IMG/VR virus record: IMGVR_UViG_3300021963_009993
Coordinates: 62,001 to 126,000 of that record
DNA: 64,000 nt
Strand: one strand, 5' to 3'
Source: a virus
Shown: positions 7,678 to 15,848 of the stretch, piece by piece
Numbering within the stretch: the first letter of the stretch is position 1
How the letters are laid out: each line of letters starts with the position of its first letter
Notes under the pieces: generated by a model
The model's database searches: none
What the model was told of the DNA's origin: nothing
The model's input: the letters and a program-made list of their open reading frames with translations, nothing else
Made by a program: the position numbers and the translations under genes

Positions 7678-8055
7678 ATGCCAGAATTACACAAGCATCT
7701 TGTTATCAATGCAACGGTCAAAAATCCAATCAAGGATGAGAAAATTTGTGAACAATGGTTTAGAACTCTAGTTGATATGATTGATATGAAGGTCTTGATT
7801 GAGCCAAAAGCCACCTATTGCAACACATTTGGAAATGAAGGTATTACAGGCACAGTTGTAATTGAAACATCTCATGCCAGCATTCATATTTGGTCTAGCG
7901 TCGAAGTCCCATACATCAGAATGGATGTGTATTCTTGCAAGGATTTTGAAGCAGAAAAAGTCATTGCTTTTGTCGATGAGACTATGGGAATAATTGATTG
8001 TGACCACATCTTGATTGACAGGAATGATACAAAACTCAAATTAATTAATGGCTAA
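7678..8055 (+). CDS. SpeD-like S-adenosylmethionine decarboxylase family protein
   Basis: 125 residues, the usual length of a bacterial class I AdoMet decarboxylase. GITGTVVIETSHASIHIW (residues about 56-73) aligns with the family's GVxGVVVISESHLxIHTW: the serine that becomes the pyruvoyl group and the following histidines are present, but the Glu before the Ser is Thr here. DVYSCKDF supplies the catalytic cysteine. Such enzymes self-cleave to form pyruvoyl and decarboxylate AdoMet for spermidine synthesis; some SpeD homologues act on arginine or ornithine instead, so the substrate is open. It overlaps the HNH gene by 8 bases. The upstream gap is AT-rich with AGAAGGA before the ATG. Confidence 0.8.
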   Translation: MPELHKHLVINATVKNPIKDEKICEQWFRTLVDMIDMKVLIEPKATYCNTFGNEGITGTVVIETSHASIHIWSSVEVPYIRMDVYSCKDFEAEKVIAFVDETMGIIDCDHILIDRNDTKLKLING

Positions 8056-8332
8056 AGTCAGAAGTAAATCAGCATTCAAGAAATTCGCTGGCAAATGTGC
8101 ATTCTGTGATGAACAAGATTATTCTTGTTTGGATGCACATAGAATATATGAAGGTTATAAAGGTGGCGAATACGATAGCATAAACATCGTAGTTTGTTGT
8201 GCTAATTGCCACAGAAAAATACATGCTGGTAATTTACTACTGGTCAAGAAACACATAAGTTACGGCGAAAATCTTTATGTCTTGGAATACATCGAAAATG
8301 ATGAAACCAAGTATCTTCCATTAAACTACTAG
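8048..8332 (+). CDS. HNH nuclease-like protein
   Basis: 94 residues. A CxxC zinc knuckle (CAFC) is followed by LDAHRIYEGYKGG and then NIVVCCANCHRKIHAG, giving the ordered H ... N ... H core with a second CxxC, i.e. a complete bba-metal HNH fold. No extra DNA-binding domain is present, so it is either a free-standing small HNH nuclease or a packaging-type HNH. It starts within the end of the SpeD-like gene and converges on the gene at 8329 (4-base overlap). Confidence 0.8.
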   Translation: MAKVRSKSAFKKFAGKCAFCDEQDYSCLDAHRIYEGYKGGEYDSINIVVCCANCHRKIHAGNLLLVKKHISYGENLYVLEYIENDETKYLPLNY

Positions 8333-8547
8333 AATTCTGGATCGATAAGCTCCAATGCTTCCCTAATCTTTTCTTTTGCTTGTTCAATTTTTTTTGAGCA
8401 TATTTTCTTTTCTTCAAATTCTTTTTGCATAATTTCTATGTGTTTTAAAACCACAGTTAAAACATCAAAAGTCGATGTTTCTTCACATATTTTGTGGACG
8501 ATTGTATTCCATTCTCTCATCAATGATCTGTAGTTAATTCTTCTCAT
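8329..8547 (-). CDS. small hypothetical helical protein
   Basis: 72 residues, MRRINYRSLMREWNTIVHKI then a charged helix rich in E/K (MQKEFEEKKICSKKIEQAKE). No recognised domain. It is divergent from the gene at 8646, and the 19-base dyad at 8584-8602 lies between them, about 37 bases from this start codon. Confidence 0.5.
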   Translation of the reverse strand: MRRINYRSLMREWNTIVHKICEETSTFDVLTVVLKHIEIMQKEFEEKKICSKKIEQAKEKIREALELIDPEF

Positions 8548-8583
8548 AGTTTTTATTACCTATGCGTAAATACTCATACATGT

Positions 8584-8602
8584 GTGTGACTATGCACACA
8601 TT
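8584..8602. promoter_or_regulatory. 19-base dyad element, copy 1
   Basis: GTGTGACTATGCACACATT contains inverted arms GTGTG and CACAC around a 6-base centre. An identical 19-base copy occurs at 45870-45888, also just upstream of gene starts. Here it lies in a divergent intergenic region between 8547 (minus) and 8646 (plus). An operator or transcription-factor site is the likely meaning; this is inference from repetition and position. Confidence 0.5.
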
Positions 8603-8645
8603 CACTTACCAACATCTTAACAGAAAAGTCTGTAAAGGGGAAATA

Positions 8646-9209
8646 ATGGAAGATGATTTGCTAATTGGTTATTACGAATCACAAGAAGGTTCAAGGCCGA
8701 TGAATTTGATAACTGAAAATGTGCAACTTTCTGAGAATTTGCAATATCATTTAGAAAATAATATATCATTATCTAACTCAGTATTTAGACTAGGTTCTGA
8801 AGCTTGGATGGATTTGGTTAATGAAATGAGAGATTTGTGGGAACAGGGATTGTTGCATGTCAATGAGAACGATGAATTCATTCTTATGACAGAAGCTGGC
8901 AGAACTGGTATTTATCAAGGCAAATCAGTTGCCTTGGATTCTCCCAAGAGGGCTAGTGGTGGCAACAAGAAGTTTACTGTTTATGTTAATAGTGGTCGCA
9001 AGAACAAAGAAGGCAGAGTGATAGCCAAGAAGATTGGTTTTGGTGATCCAAATCTGACTGTAAAGAACAAAGACCCAAAAAGAGCCAAGAGTTTTAGAGC
9101 AAGACACAAATGTCATTTAAAGAATGACAAGACAACTCCCGGTTACTGGGCTTGCAGAACAGGTCGTTATGCCAAGCAATTAGGACTTTCATCTTCTGCG
9201 AGTTGGTGA
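8646..9209 (+). CDS. conserved phage protein with basic C-terminal KSFRARHxC domain
   Basis: 187 residues from the ATG at 8646, which has AAGGGGAA before it; an upstream in-frame start would place the dyad element inside the gene. The N-terminal 90 residues are acidic and helical. From residue 115 the protein is very basic: KKFTVYVNSGRKNKEGRVIAK (in part), then KRAKSFRARHKCHLKNDKTTPGYWACRTGRY, a block I associate with a conserved domain in many T4-like phage proteins of unknown role. The histidine/cysteine pattern RHKCHL ... WAC may bind metal. It overlaps the next start by one base (TGATGA). Confidence 0.65.
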   Translation: MEDDLLIGYYESQEGSRPMNLITENVQLSENLQYHLENNISLSNSVFRLGSEAWMDLVNEMRDLWEQGLLHVNENDEFILMTEAGRTGIYQGKSVALDSPKRASGGNKKFTVYVNSGRKNKEGRVIAKKIGFGDPNLTVKNKDPKRAKSFRARHKCHLKNDKTTPGYWACRTGRYAKQLGLSSSASW

Positions 9210-9934
9210 TGAAAAGTTTTTATCAATATCTTTTAGAAGTATCTGCAACTGATACTGTTGGCTTTTTATGTGATAAATTTTTGAAAAACATAAGAAGAAC
9301 CTATGATGATGAGCAAAGGTATTTGCCTATGTTTGCTCTTGCAGATTACATGGAAGAAAACCTTTTAAATGAATATAAGGCAAACCAAATTAGAGAAATG
9401 GCAAGTAGCAAGGATCTTTATAATCTTAAAAATGCCTGTAATAAATATTTGCAAGATGGTTTTTTCACAACTAATACAGCATACGATCCAAACATTTCAT
9501 CTTATCGTCCACAACTTTTAGTTCTTTCAAACAATTATCCTTTGCATAGAGTAACGGATAACATCGATGAGCGTGGGATTGTGGTTTCAATCGCTTCTTT
9601 AACGAATATAAGACAAGCAATAATAAGTGAAGCAGTCAAAAGACAGATGGGTATCAATCAGTATATTAGAACCATTTATGACACAGATCAACCAATAAAT
9701 AATTTGGTTGATCTTAATAATACTGATTTGGAATTCTATTACAGGGATTTCTACAGACCAAGGACTTTGACAAACTTAGTCAACAAGGATGGTGAAATGG
9801 CTGCTGGTAGTAGTGAGATAAATGAACGAATTACAGATAGGTTTATGGAAGAGGAATTGCCAGATATTGTTGGCGAAGAAGTGGCTAAGATGAACTATCT
9901 TATACTTAAAGATTTGGAGTATTATAATGCTTGA
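9209..9934 (+). CDS. hypothetical protein with capsid-targeting-like N-terminus
   Basis: 241 residues from the ATG at 9209, which overlaps the previous stop (TGATGA); the longer upstream frame lies inside the previous gene. MKSFYQYLLEVSATD has F4, Y7, L8 and E10, the capsid-targeting pattern, with an L-L-E cleavage motif. The rest is mixed alpha/beta with repeated NxxxLYNL- and LTNIRQAII-like helices and no recognised domain. It is followed by a 45-residue membrane protein overlapping its end. Confidence 0.65.
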   Translation: MKSFYQYLLEVSATDTVGFLCDKFLKNIRRTYDDEQRYLPMFALADYMEENLLNEYKANQIREMASSKDLYNLKNACNKYLQDGFFTTNTAYDPNISSYRPQLLVLSNNYPLHRVTDNIDERGIVVSIASLTNIRQAIISEAVKRQMGINQYIRTIYDTDQPINNLVDLNNTDLEFYYRDFYRPRTLTNLVNKDGEMAAGSSEINERITDRFMEEELPDIVGEEVAKMNYLILKDLEYYNA

Positions 9935-10064
9935 TAATTTACTTTTCTTTCTTGGTGGTTTGGTTGTCGGATGGAACATTCTTCCCCAACCATTATGGGC
10001 TAAGGCACTTTACGACTTTGTTGTCAGCAAGATTAAGAGTTGGGCAGCACCGAAAAGTGAGTGA
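9927..10064 (+). CDS. 45-residue single-span membrane protein
   Basis: A short gene whose ATG overlaps the end of the preceding gene by 8 bases. The protein is MLDNLLFFLGGLVVGWNILP then QPLWAKALYDFVVSKIKSWA and a short APKSE tail: one hydrophobic helix (4-18), a WN.LPQPxW motif and an amphipathic basic helix. Small proteins of this form are frequent in T4-like phages; their role is unknown to me. The downstream gene starts inside it (GTG at 10057). Confidence 0.7.
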   Translation: MLDNLLFFLGGLVVGWNILPQPLWAKALYDFVVSKIKSWAAPKSE

Positions 10065-10332
10065 TAAACCGTATAAAGAAACCAGAGATGGTGAGCTTTA
10101 TATCAGGGAATTTTCCCCTGATGTTGAAACTGATGAATTGAAATGGCATCGTGATTATGAAGACCGAATAGTTGAAGTGTTGAATGAGAATGATTGGAAA
10201 TATCAAGAAGATAACAAGCTGCCAGTCCCATTGATAGGGAGTTTTTTCATACCGATGGGAGTCTGGCACAGGGTAATTAAAGGGACTACTAAATTATTGG
10301 TAAGCATAAAAAAACAACCCCCCGTCATATGA
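10057..10332 (+). CDS. cupin-like small protein
   Basis: 91 residues starting at a GTG that overlaps the end of the membrane-protein gene; earlier in-frame codons would encode the other gene out of frame. DELKWHRDYEDRIVEVL and, near the end, FFIPMGVWHRVIKGTTKLLV show the spaced HxD ... E ... PxGxxH of a cupin barrel, so a metal-binding beta barrel is likely. The last codons (P-P-V-I) are part of the terminator stem at 10311. Reaction unknown. Confidence 0.65.
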   Translation: MSDKPYKETRDGELYIREFSPDVETDELKWHRDYEDRIVEVLNENDWKYQEDNKLPVPLIGSFFIPMGVWHRVIKGTTKLLVSIKKQPPVI

Positions 10333-10346
10333 CAGGGGGTTGTTTT
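10311..10346. terminator. bidirectional rho-independent terminator
   Basis: AAAACAACCCCC pairs with GGGGGTTGTTTT, extended inward by GTCAT/ATGAC with a single C-A mismatch, giving an 18-base stem. It is A-rich on the left and T-rich on the right, so it can terminate from both sides. It sits between the convergent ends at 10332 (plus) and 10366 (minus), and its left arm encodes the C-terminus of the cupin-like protein. Confidence 0.9.
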
Positions 10347-10365
10347 CACAACGCTTCTTTTATAA

Positions 10366-10905
10366 TCATCGTTTTACATTAATATTATAGTCTTCCAATC
10401 TCAAAGCTTCAAGTTCAGTACCATAATAAGGTGAATATTCATATATTTTTCCAGATTTGGTTTTTACTCTCATCAATCCACCGACAACTCTGGCACTTTC
10501 AACAATAATCTTTTCTTTGGAATTGTTTGTTACAAGTTGTTTTTTCTCGTTGATTGAACCTGAACCTAAATAAACTCTGCCTTCATTCGACATACCGCAA
10601 CCACCCATTATTTTACCCAATCCAAGATCGTCATGGGAATCAACCTTGGGAACAAGCATATCCATGCTGATTTCTTCTTCTCCATGCATATCATGCTCTT
10701 CTTCATCATTATACATCAACGCATCTCTTACACTTGAAATAGCTTCTTTTGCAACACTAACTTTGTGTTCAATCCAGCTTTCAATTTCATCATGATCATG
10801 AACTAAAGGAAGTATTTCTTCCAAAGCATGCTTGATTGCGTGTAAATTTCTGGCAACCATGTAGCTGCCACCTTTGTATTTGCACTCGTTCTTTTTATTA
10901 TTCAT
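10366..10905 (-). CDS. conserved phage protein with acidic middle
   Basis: 179 residues. Residues about 16-66 (MVARNLHAIKHALEEILPLV, then a helix ending EAISSVRDALMY) resemble a small helical domain found in T4-like phage proteins, HAxxEIL ... W(I/V)ExK(I/V)xxAxxxxSSVRD. An acidic stretch EEEHDMHGEEE follows, then a basic beta-rich end (RVVGGLMRVKTKSGKIYEYS). An alternative start at M16 is possible; the first ATG has AAAGGTG ahead of it and a CATAAATAT box 16 bases upstream. Function unknown. Confidence 0.6.
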   Translation of the reverse strand: MNNKKNECKYKGGSYMVARNLHAIKHALEEILPLVHDHDEIESWIEHKVSVAKEAISSVRDALMYNDEEEHDMHGEEEISMDMLVPKVDSHDDLGLGKIMGGCGMSNEGRVYLGSGSINEKKQLVTNNSKEKIIVESARVVGGLMRVKTKSGKIYEYSPYYGTELEALRLEDYNINVKR

Positions 10906-10918
10906 AAATCACCTTTAA

Positions 10919-10930
10919 TGTATATTTATG
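10919..10930 (-). promoter_or_regulatory. late-promoter-like box CATAAATATACA
   Basis: On the minus strand the sequence CATAAATAT ends 16 bases before the ATG at 10905, with AAAGGTG between. Two other minus-strand genes (54878 and 57129) have the same box at the same distance. It resembles the T4 late promoter TATAAATA. Not proven. Confidence 0.45.
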
Positions 10931-10945
10931 AATTATAAATATTTT

Positions 10946-11293
10946 TTAGTGAGGCAAAATCAAATCTCTTGGATTTGCGCTAAGTCTCTCAACCATGAAA
11001 TCAACCAAAAGATCTAACACGAACTTCCTGAAGGCATCGGTGAAAATCGTTTCTTGAACTCTTTGATCAACATTGTATTTCCTGAATAAATCTTCAAAAA
11101 AAGATTCCATCTTGGCCTCAAGATTGAGCCTATCCATATATTCTTCAACAACATTTTGCAAAATCTGACTGTCCAAAACAGTAGATCTGAACAAATCCCT
11201 GAATTCCTGACTGCCAACATATTCAGCAAAGGTATTTTGGATTTGTTCCCTTGCGTCAATTTTATTACCAAACAGTCTGCTTAAAAGACCCAT
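10946..11293 (-). CDS. hypothetical helical protein
   Basis: 115 residues, almost entirely alpha-helical and acidic: LFRSTVLDSQILQNVVEEYM and similar stretches. A short basic start MGLLSRLFGNK precedes the helices. No cysteine, membrane segment or known motif. It starts 12 bases downstream of the ClpP-like gene stop, so the two are probably co-transcribed. Confidence 0.55.
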   Translation of the reverse strand: MGLLSRLFGNKIDAREQIQNTFAEYVGSQEFRDLFRSTVLDSQILQNVVEEYMDRLNLEAKMESFFEDLFRKYNVDQRVQETIFTDAFRKFVLDLLVDFMVERLSANPRDLILPH

Positions 11294-11304
11294 ATTATTC
11301 CCCC

Positions 11305-11943
11305 TTAAATGTTTATTTCTTTGCCATTGAGCATAAGTTTTTGCTCAACTTTTAAATTAGTAATGAATTCTGGGACTCCAATATGATTGCAAATATTATG
11401 CTTTTTTGCGTCTTTTGCAGTCAGATAAACATCACTATGTTTTTTATCATGCATCATTTTCAGGAAATAATCATCACTTTTACCAATATGCAGAGCAGCT
11501 TCCTTGAATATCAAATCATTCAATCTATCTGTCTCACCAGCATCTGCCTTGATTTCTTCGACTTTTCCAAATGAAAAACTGCTTACTTCATGAATCATAA
11601 GTGTTGCATGTTCACTCATGAACCTAAGACCCGGACTACCAAACATGAATAACATGGCACCACAACTCATTGCTTTTCCATTGCAAATGGTTGCTACTGG
11701 CACAGGTGAAGACTTGATGATTGAAATGATTTCCAACAGGGAATAAACTTGACCACCGTATGATTCGATTACCAAAGGTATAAATTTTGGATTTGCGTTC
11801 AATGACTCGTTGAAATCTTCAATGAAGTTTTCTGTCATTTCTTCGTCGAAAGCTTTTGTTAATCTGATTGCTTTTGGAGAATCGATTTCAATGCTGTCTT
11901 TTTTACAACGAATCTTTGGGTCAAGTCTGGTGTAAATCTTCAC
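11305..11943 (-). CDS. ClpP-like serine protease (S14 family)
   Basis: 212 residues starting at GTG with GGAG ahead of it. The ClpP fold is clear: VIESYGGQV (58-66), catalytic S93 in KAMSCGAMLFMFG, H118 in ATLMIHEVSS, and D171 in the SDVYLTAKDAKKH segment, which has the family spacing to the C-terminal N-x-x-G. Phage ClpP-type proteases either mature the prohead or act as free Clp peptidases; here it stands far from the terminase/portal block and no capsid gene is in view, so the role is open. A short hairpin at 11953-11971 overlaps the Shine-Dalgarno. Confidence 0.88.
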   Translation of the reverse strand: MKIYTRLDPKIRCKKDSIEIDSPKAIRLTKAFDEEMTENFIEDFNESLNANPKFIPLVIESYGGQVYSLLEIISIIKSSPVPVATICNGKAMSCGAMLFMFGSPGLRFMSEHATLMIHEVSSFSFGKVEEIKADAGETDRLNDLIFKEAALHIGKSDDYFLKMMHDKKHSDVYLTAKDAKKHNICNHIGVPEFITNLKVEQKLMLNGKEINI

Positions 11944-11952
11944 AGAAAATCT

Positions 11953-11971
11953 CCATGTGTATGCTACATGG
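11953..11971 (-). promoter_or_regulatory. leader hairpin overlapping the clpP-like ribosome-binding site
   Basis: On the minus strand CCATGT and ACATGG flank a 7-base loop; the 3' arm ends in the GG of the GGAG ribosome-binding site of the gene starting at 11943. Folding would hide part of the Shine-Dalgarno. The stem is only 6 base pairs, so stability is modest. Confidence 0.4.
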
Positions 11972-11988
11972 TAAATTTTAGCTTAAAT

Positions 11989-13440
11989 TTACATGGGATT
12001 CAACAACGGAGAATCAAAAACCTGCAAAGTTCTATGTCTAAAAAGATTTCTTCTTGCATCTTCCATTTCATCAGTTCTCAAGGTTCTTCCATAGTGAGCA
12101 ATAAGCTTTGGATTTACTTTTCTCACTCCATCTTCCTCTATGTACTTTTTCAAAACATCAGAGTACTTTTCTGGAAGAAGATTGTCATATAAACCTTCTT
12201 CACCCATTAATCTCAAGAACATTTTTATTTGATTGGATGACAAATGATTTGGCTTGGTGAAATAATCATAGATTAAATCTGGATTCATCGGTACTGTCGT
12301 AGCAAATCTTGCTAATCTAACAAGATTGGCAATATTCTCAGCATCTAGTTTACTCCAACCTTTTGATACCAAAGTATTTAGAACATTTTCTGGATGGTTG
12401 TTCTGTAGCAAATAAGCTGTAGATATTATCTTGTTGCTTGGCATACTCATATCTGGATTGTGTATATTGAGATTGCCAAAAATCTTTTTAATTAGATCAC
12501 ATTTCATCAAATTTTGTATGTAGTAATATGTTGGAGTATCTTGGTTGTCAATTGCCATCATGTATAATCTTTTGATTATTTTATCATCAAGATTATCTGG
12601 TGTATCATTTTGAATGGGCTTAACAAGATTTTCTGGAATAGATTTGTCATGGGCGTATCTCGCAGACAGAGAGCATATTCTGAACCCGAGATATGGATAT
12701 CTTTTAAATGTTTTATCTTCGGACATTATGAGATGTATTTTGCCATTTTTTAGGTCAAATACTCCACCTTGTGGATCTAATAGTTCTGAATTTTCTCCAT
12801 CTTCATTTTTCAGTTTTAGATAAAGAGAATTGATTGTCAAATCTCTTGTTGTTGAATCTTCTTCCAATGTTGTTGCAAAGTTTCTTTTCTTTGGCGACAC
12901 CATTCTTTCTTTACTGTTAAATGAAAATGGTGCAATATGGGCTTTCTGCCCATTTATCTCTACTGTTACTTCAACCTCATGTCCATCTTCATCCCATCTG
13001 CTGGCATAAAAACTTCTCTTTCTGCTTCCATATGATGGTAATCTTTTGTATTTCTGTAAAATTTGCAAGTCATGTGTTGGTGGTTGAACTTCTTCCAAGT
13101 CAGCCACAGGAAGTTCCAAAATCTTTCTGATTTCATCTGGACTTGCTTCAGTTGTCAAATCGTATGAAGTAAATGTCTTGTTTTTAAGATGATCTCTAAG
13201 GGCTCCACCAGTAAGGTAAAGGTTTTTCCTTTTCATGGTTGGTTCAACAATTCCTTTTCCTTTTTGAATTGTTGAGTAACCAAGCTTGACTTCATTAGAT
13301 GAATTGAATGCATCTATGATGTGTTTGAGTATTGGATTTGATTGGTAGTTAACAACAAATGGCTTGAATTCACCACGATTATCCGCATCTTTCAATCGGA
13401 CTTTGGAAACAATAGAATCATTTTTAACTTCATCTTCCAT
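11989..13440 (-). CDS. tRNA nucleotidyltransferase / poly(A) polymerase family protein
   Basis: 483 residues. Residues about 74-100 contain LYLTGGALRDHL and then TSYDLTTEASPDEI, the class II nucleotidyltransferase head GGxxRD ... DxDLxT, but the first Asp of the DxD is Ser here. TTRDLTINSLYL (about 208-219) is the conserved RDxTINxL motif, followed by LLDPQGGVFDLKNGKI and the FKRYPYLGFRICSLSARY helix (in part). CCA-adding enzymes and bacterial poly(A) polymerases share this layout. The missing Asp leaves activity uncertain. A strong AAAAGGTG Shine-Dalgarno lies in the tail of the upstream gene. Confidence 0.8.
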   Translation of the reverse strand: MEDEVKNDSIVSKVRLKDADNRGEFKPFVVNYQSNPILKHIIDAFNSSNEVKLGYSTIQKGKGIVEPTMKRKNLYLTGGALRDHLKNKTFTSYDLTTEASPDEIRKILELPVADLEEVQPPTHDLQILQKYKRLPSYGSRKRSFYASRWDEDGHEVEVTVEINGQKAHIAPFSFNSKERMVSPKKRNFATTLEEDSTTRDLTINSLYLKLKNEDGENSELLDPQGGVFDLKNGKIHLIMSEDKTFKRYPYLGFRICSLSARYAHDKSIPENLVKPIQNDTPDNLDDKIIKRLYMMAIDNQDTPTYYYIQNLMKCDLIKKIFGNLNIHNPDMSMPSNKIISTAYLLQNNHPENVLNTLVSKGWSKLDAENIANLVRLARFATTVPMNPDLIYDYFTKPNHLSSNQIKMFLRLMGEEGLYDNLLPEKYSDVLKKYIEEDGVRKVNPKLIAHYGRTLRTDEMEDARRNLFRHRTLQVFDSPLLNPM

Positions 13441-13451
13441 ACCAGCACCTT

Positions 13452-14030
13452 TTAATTCTTGTTTTGCATATTATTAAATAAGTAACCAAACCATGCTCCA
13501 ACACCACCTAATAAAACTCCTATGGCTATTTTAACTGCAAAATCCCAAATGTTTTGAAACTTCTTGTCAGTACCTTCTTTAAAATTATGCAGATTTTCTA
13601 GTCTGAATTTTATCTGGCGGACATCTTCATCTAAGCTTTCCAAATCACTTTTTACATCTTTGTTTTCATTTTCCTTGAGCTTAAGATATTCAGAGGTTTT
13701 TTCAAGGTTTCCCACTTTTTCCTTGAAGTATTTATGCTCGGATTCCATCAATATAAGTTTTTGCTTATTTGAATCAATATTTAATATTATACTTCCAATA
13801 TCTTTTGCTTCCACATTCGTTACTCTTTGAAGCAACATATTATACAGATCAAGAAGCTTTTCAAACTTGGTAAATAGAGTCTCTTGATGGTCTGTCAAAA
13901 TTGCTATTTTTTGTTCAAACTGACCTATAACACGAACCAAATCTCTGACAGATTCGGATGTTTTGTGGTAAAGAGATGCGATATTGTGCGTTGTTGTCTC
14001 TTCTTTATTGTCTTTTTTAGGTGGCACCAT
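13452..14030 (-). CDS. coiled-coil protein with C-terminal membrane anchor
   Basis: 192 residues. Residues about 20-165 form long charged helices with heptad hydrophobics (LLDLYNMLLQRVTNVEAKDI, in part), then VKIAIGVLLGGVGAWFGYLF is a single transmembrane helix at 168-187, with a short NNMQNKN tail. A tail-anchored, probably trimeric or dimeric coiled coil; such proteins can be holin-associated, but no such link is visible. It has no clear Shine-Dalgarno; the start region (AATAAATAATTTC) is AT-rich and divergent from 14088. Confidence 0.55.
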   Translation of the reverse strand: MVPPKKDNKEETTTHNIASLYHKTSESVRDLVRVIGQFEQKIAILTDHQETLFTKFEKLLDLYNMLLQRVTNVEAKDIGSIILNIDSNKQKLILMESEHKYFKEKVGNLEKTSEYLKLKENENKDVKSDLESLDEDVRQIKFRLENLHNFKEGTDKKFQNIWDFAVKIAIGVLLGGVGAWFGYLFNNMQNKN

Positions 14031-14087
14031 GAAATTATTTATTCATAAAACAGTAAATACTAACAAGGAAACAACTAAATTATTTAT

Positions 14088-14519
14088 ATGAATGACATAG
14101 AGAAAATACCTGCGGTTCCTCCCATGAATATTAATGTTGCTTCTGCGAAAAGCGAAGCATCATCAACAGTAACAGATGAGGATTTACAAAATATATTTCT
14201 TGAAATACTCGGTGATTTAAGAAACGACAGAAGAGAAGTAGATGGTTTATTGAGTAACTTTACCGAAATGGTAATGAATGAAGGGGATAGTTCATCAGCT
14301 TCAAAAGAAGCAGTTGTAAATCTTGTGAAAGTAAAAACAGACATAGCTGACAAGAAGACAAAAGTTGCTGATTTGATGCTTGCCTTGAGAATGAAGGAAA
14401 AATCCATATCGAAGATTCAGGCTAATCAAACCAACCACATACATATTACAGATAAAAGAGCTATCCTTGATGCCATAAATAAAACAACAAAGAAGGTGCC
14501 AAATGAGCAAGTGGAATAA
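14088..14519 (+). CDS. hypothetical helical protein, first gene of the tail operon
   Basis: 143 residues with a proline-rich start (IPAVPPMNINVAS) followed by helices (DLQNIFLEILGDLRNDRREV, in part) and a lysine-rich end. Not recognised. It opens the long plus-strand block that runs to 44843 and overlaps the next gene by 17 bases, which points to a shared role with it in head or tail assembly. Confidence 0.6.
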   Translation: MNDIEKIPAVPPMNINVASAKSEASSTVTDEDLQNIFLEILGDLRNDRREVDGLLSNFTEMVMNEGDSSSASKEAVVNLVKVKTDIADKKTKVADLMLALRMKEKSISKIQANQTNHIHITDKRAILDAINKTTKKVPNEQVE

Positions 14520-15837
14520 TTTAAATGACTGGTTGATAAATGAGGAAGATGTATTGGCATCAGCTTTAGACCCACTAGCTGGTGGCCCACCATCTGGCGC
14601 ACAACCTCCGGGGTTGCCGGGTGCTGGTGCAATAAGTCCTCCACCCGGAGCAGATGCAACAGTAAATCCTAATCCACTTGAAGCTCCAGTTCCACAAGAT
14701 GGCTCTGGACAACAAGTTGCAGCTGGTGAAATACAAGTCTCTCCACCTGATTCTCCAGATATGCCTGAAGAACAAAAGTCTCAGACATTTGATGATTGGA
14801 GAGCTAAGTTTTTCAAGGAATCAATAAAGTCTGATGTTAATCAGCTAATCGAGATGATTAGCAAGATAAGAAATAATGATTTGGATACTTATCCAAGAAA
14901 ATTTGTCGAAGATAATCTTCAGATCTTATTCTTAAGGCAGAATGCCAACATCGACAAGGCATCACAAGAAATCAGAAAGTCAATCAAAGACCAACTTGAT
15001 CAAAACAATCCATCAACAAGCTTGGTTCAATATATGGTCAATAGCTTACAGAACACTCCTGACTTGTCGAATGTTTTCATAAAGCTTATAGGTCTTTATG
15101 GAAGCAAAGGCGATGCACATAGAAAGTATGTTGCTTCATTGCTTGGTGCAGTACAAGTTGGTAGTGGTGGTCAGAACGAAGATCTGATTTTCAATCAAAG
15201 AGAATACTCAATAAAAATATCAACAAGAATAAACTCAAAGTTTGGAATGGTTGACTTGGGTAGATGGTCAATGAGCATCGATGACCCAGAGAAGTTTCTT
15301 TCCGATCCAGAAATAGAAAGACTTGAAGATGGAAGTCCTGAAGAAAAGGATGTTCTAAGAAAAAGAGTTATGCTTGAGAGCATGGCCGATATTTTCCGCA
15401 TGAGGGCTTTTTTCATCAATGTCATCGGAAATGATGGAACTGTATATTTTGTCGGCTTGGATTTAAGTAACGGGTTAAAAGAAGGATATTCAAATGGCAA
15501 ATTAATTGTAAAGACTATGGTGAATGATAATTCTGAAGCCCTTTACAATGATCAAGGTGAGTTGACTGAACTTGTAGATATTAAAGTCATGTACCAGAAG
15601 GAAACTGGCAAATTAGATGAGAATGGAAATCCACAATACAAGGAAATAGAGTTTATTGCAAAAAAAGAAGGAATGTTATTTTTGACAGCCAACCTAGAAA
15701 CACTCAAAGAAGCTGCTTCTGCTTTCCAAGGTTTAGTTGTCAAGGAAATACCCTACAACGGAAATCCAAGTGACATACCATCTTTGATGAGATGTGTGCC
15801 AAGTATGCCTGAAACATTATTAAGAAACTGTCTTTAA
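14503..15837 (+). CDS. hypothetical protein with Pro/Gly/Ala-rich linker (candidate virion protein)
   Basis: 444 residues. N-terminus MSKWNNLNDWLINEEDVLAS has a tryptophan/leucine pattern and an I-N-E triplet recalling the capsid-targeting group, though less exactly. Residues about 25-80 are a P/G/A-rich linker (PPSGAQPPGLPGAGAISPPP). The rest is a folded, mostly helical domain with KDVLRKRVMLESMADIFRMR and a beta region near the end. No family recognised. It precedes the tape measure by two genes, so a structural or assembly role is likely but inferred. Confidence 0.6.
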   Translation: MSKWNNLNDWLINEEDVLASALDPLAGGPPSGAQPPGLPGAGAISPPPGADATVNPNPLEAPVPQDGSGQQVAAGEIQVSPPDSPDMPEEQKSQTFDDWRAKFFKESIKSDVNQLIEMISKIRNNDLDTYPRKFVEDNLQILFLRQNANIDKASQEIRKSIKDQLDQNNPSTSLVQYMVNSLQNTPDLSNVFIKLIGLYGSKGDAHRKYVASLLGAVQVGSGGQNEDLIFNQREYSIKISTRINSKFGMVDLGRWSMSIDDPEKFLSDPEIERLEDGSPEEKDVLRKRVMLESMADIFRMRAFFINVIGNDGTVYFVGLDLSNGLKEGYSNGKLIVKTMVNDNSEALYNDQGELTELVDIKVMYQKETGKLDENGNPQYKEIEFIAKKEGMLFLTANLETLKEAASAFQGLVVKEIPYNGNPSDIPSLMRCVPSMPETLLRNCL

Positions 15838-15848
15838 GGATTAAAAAT

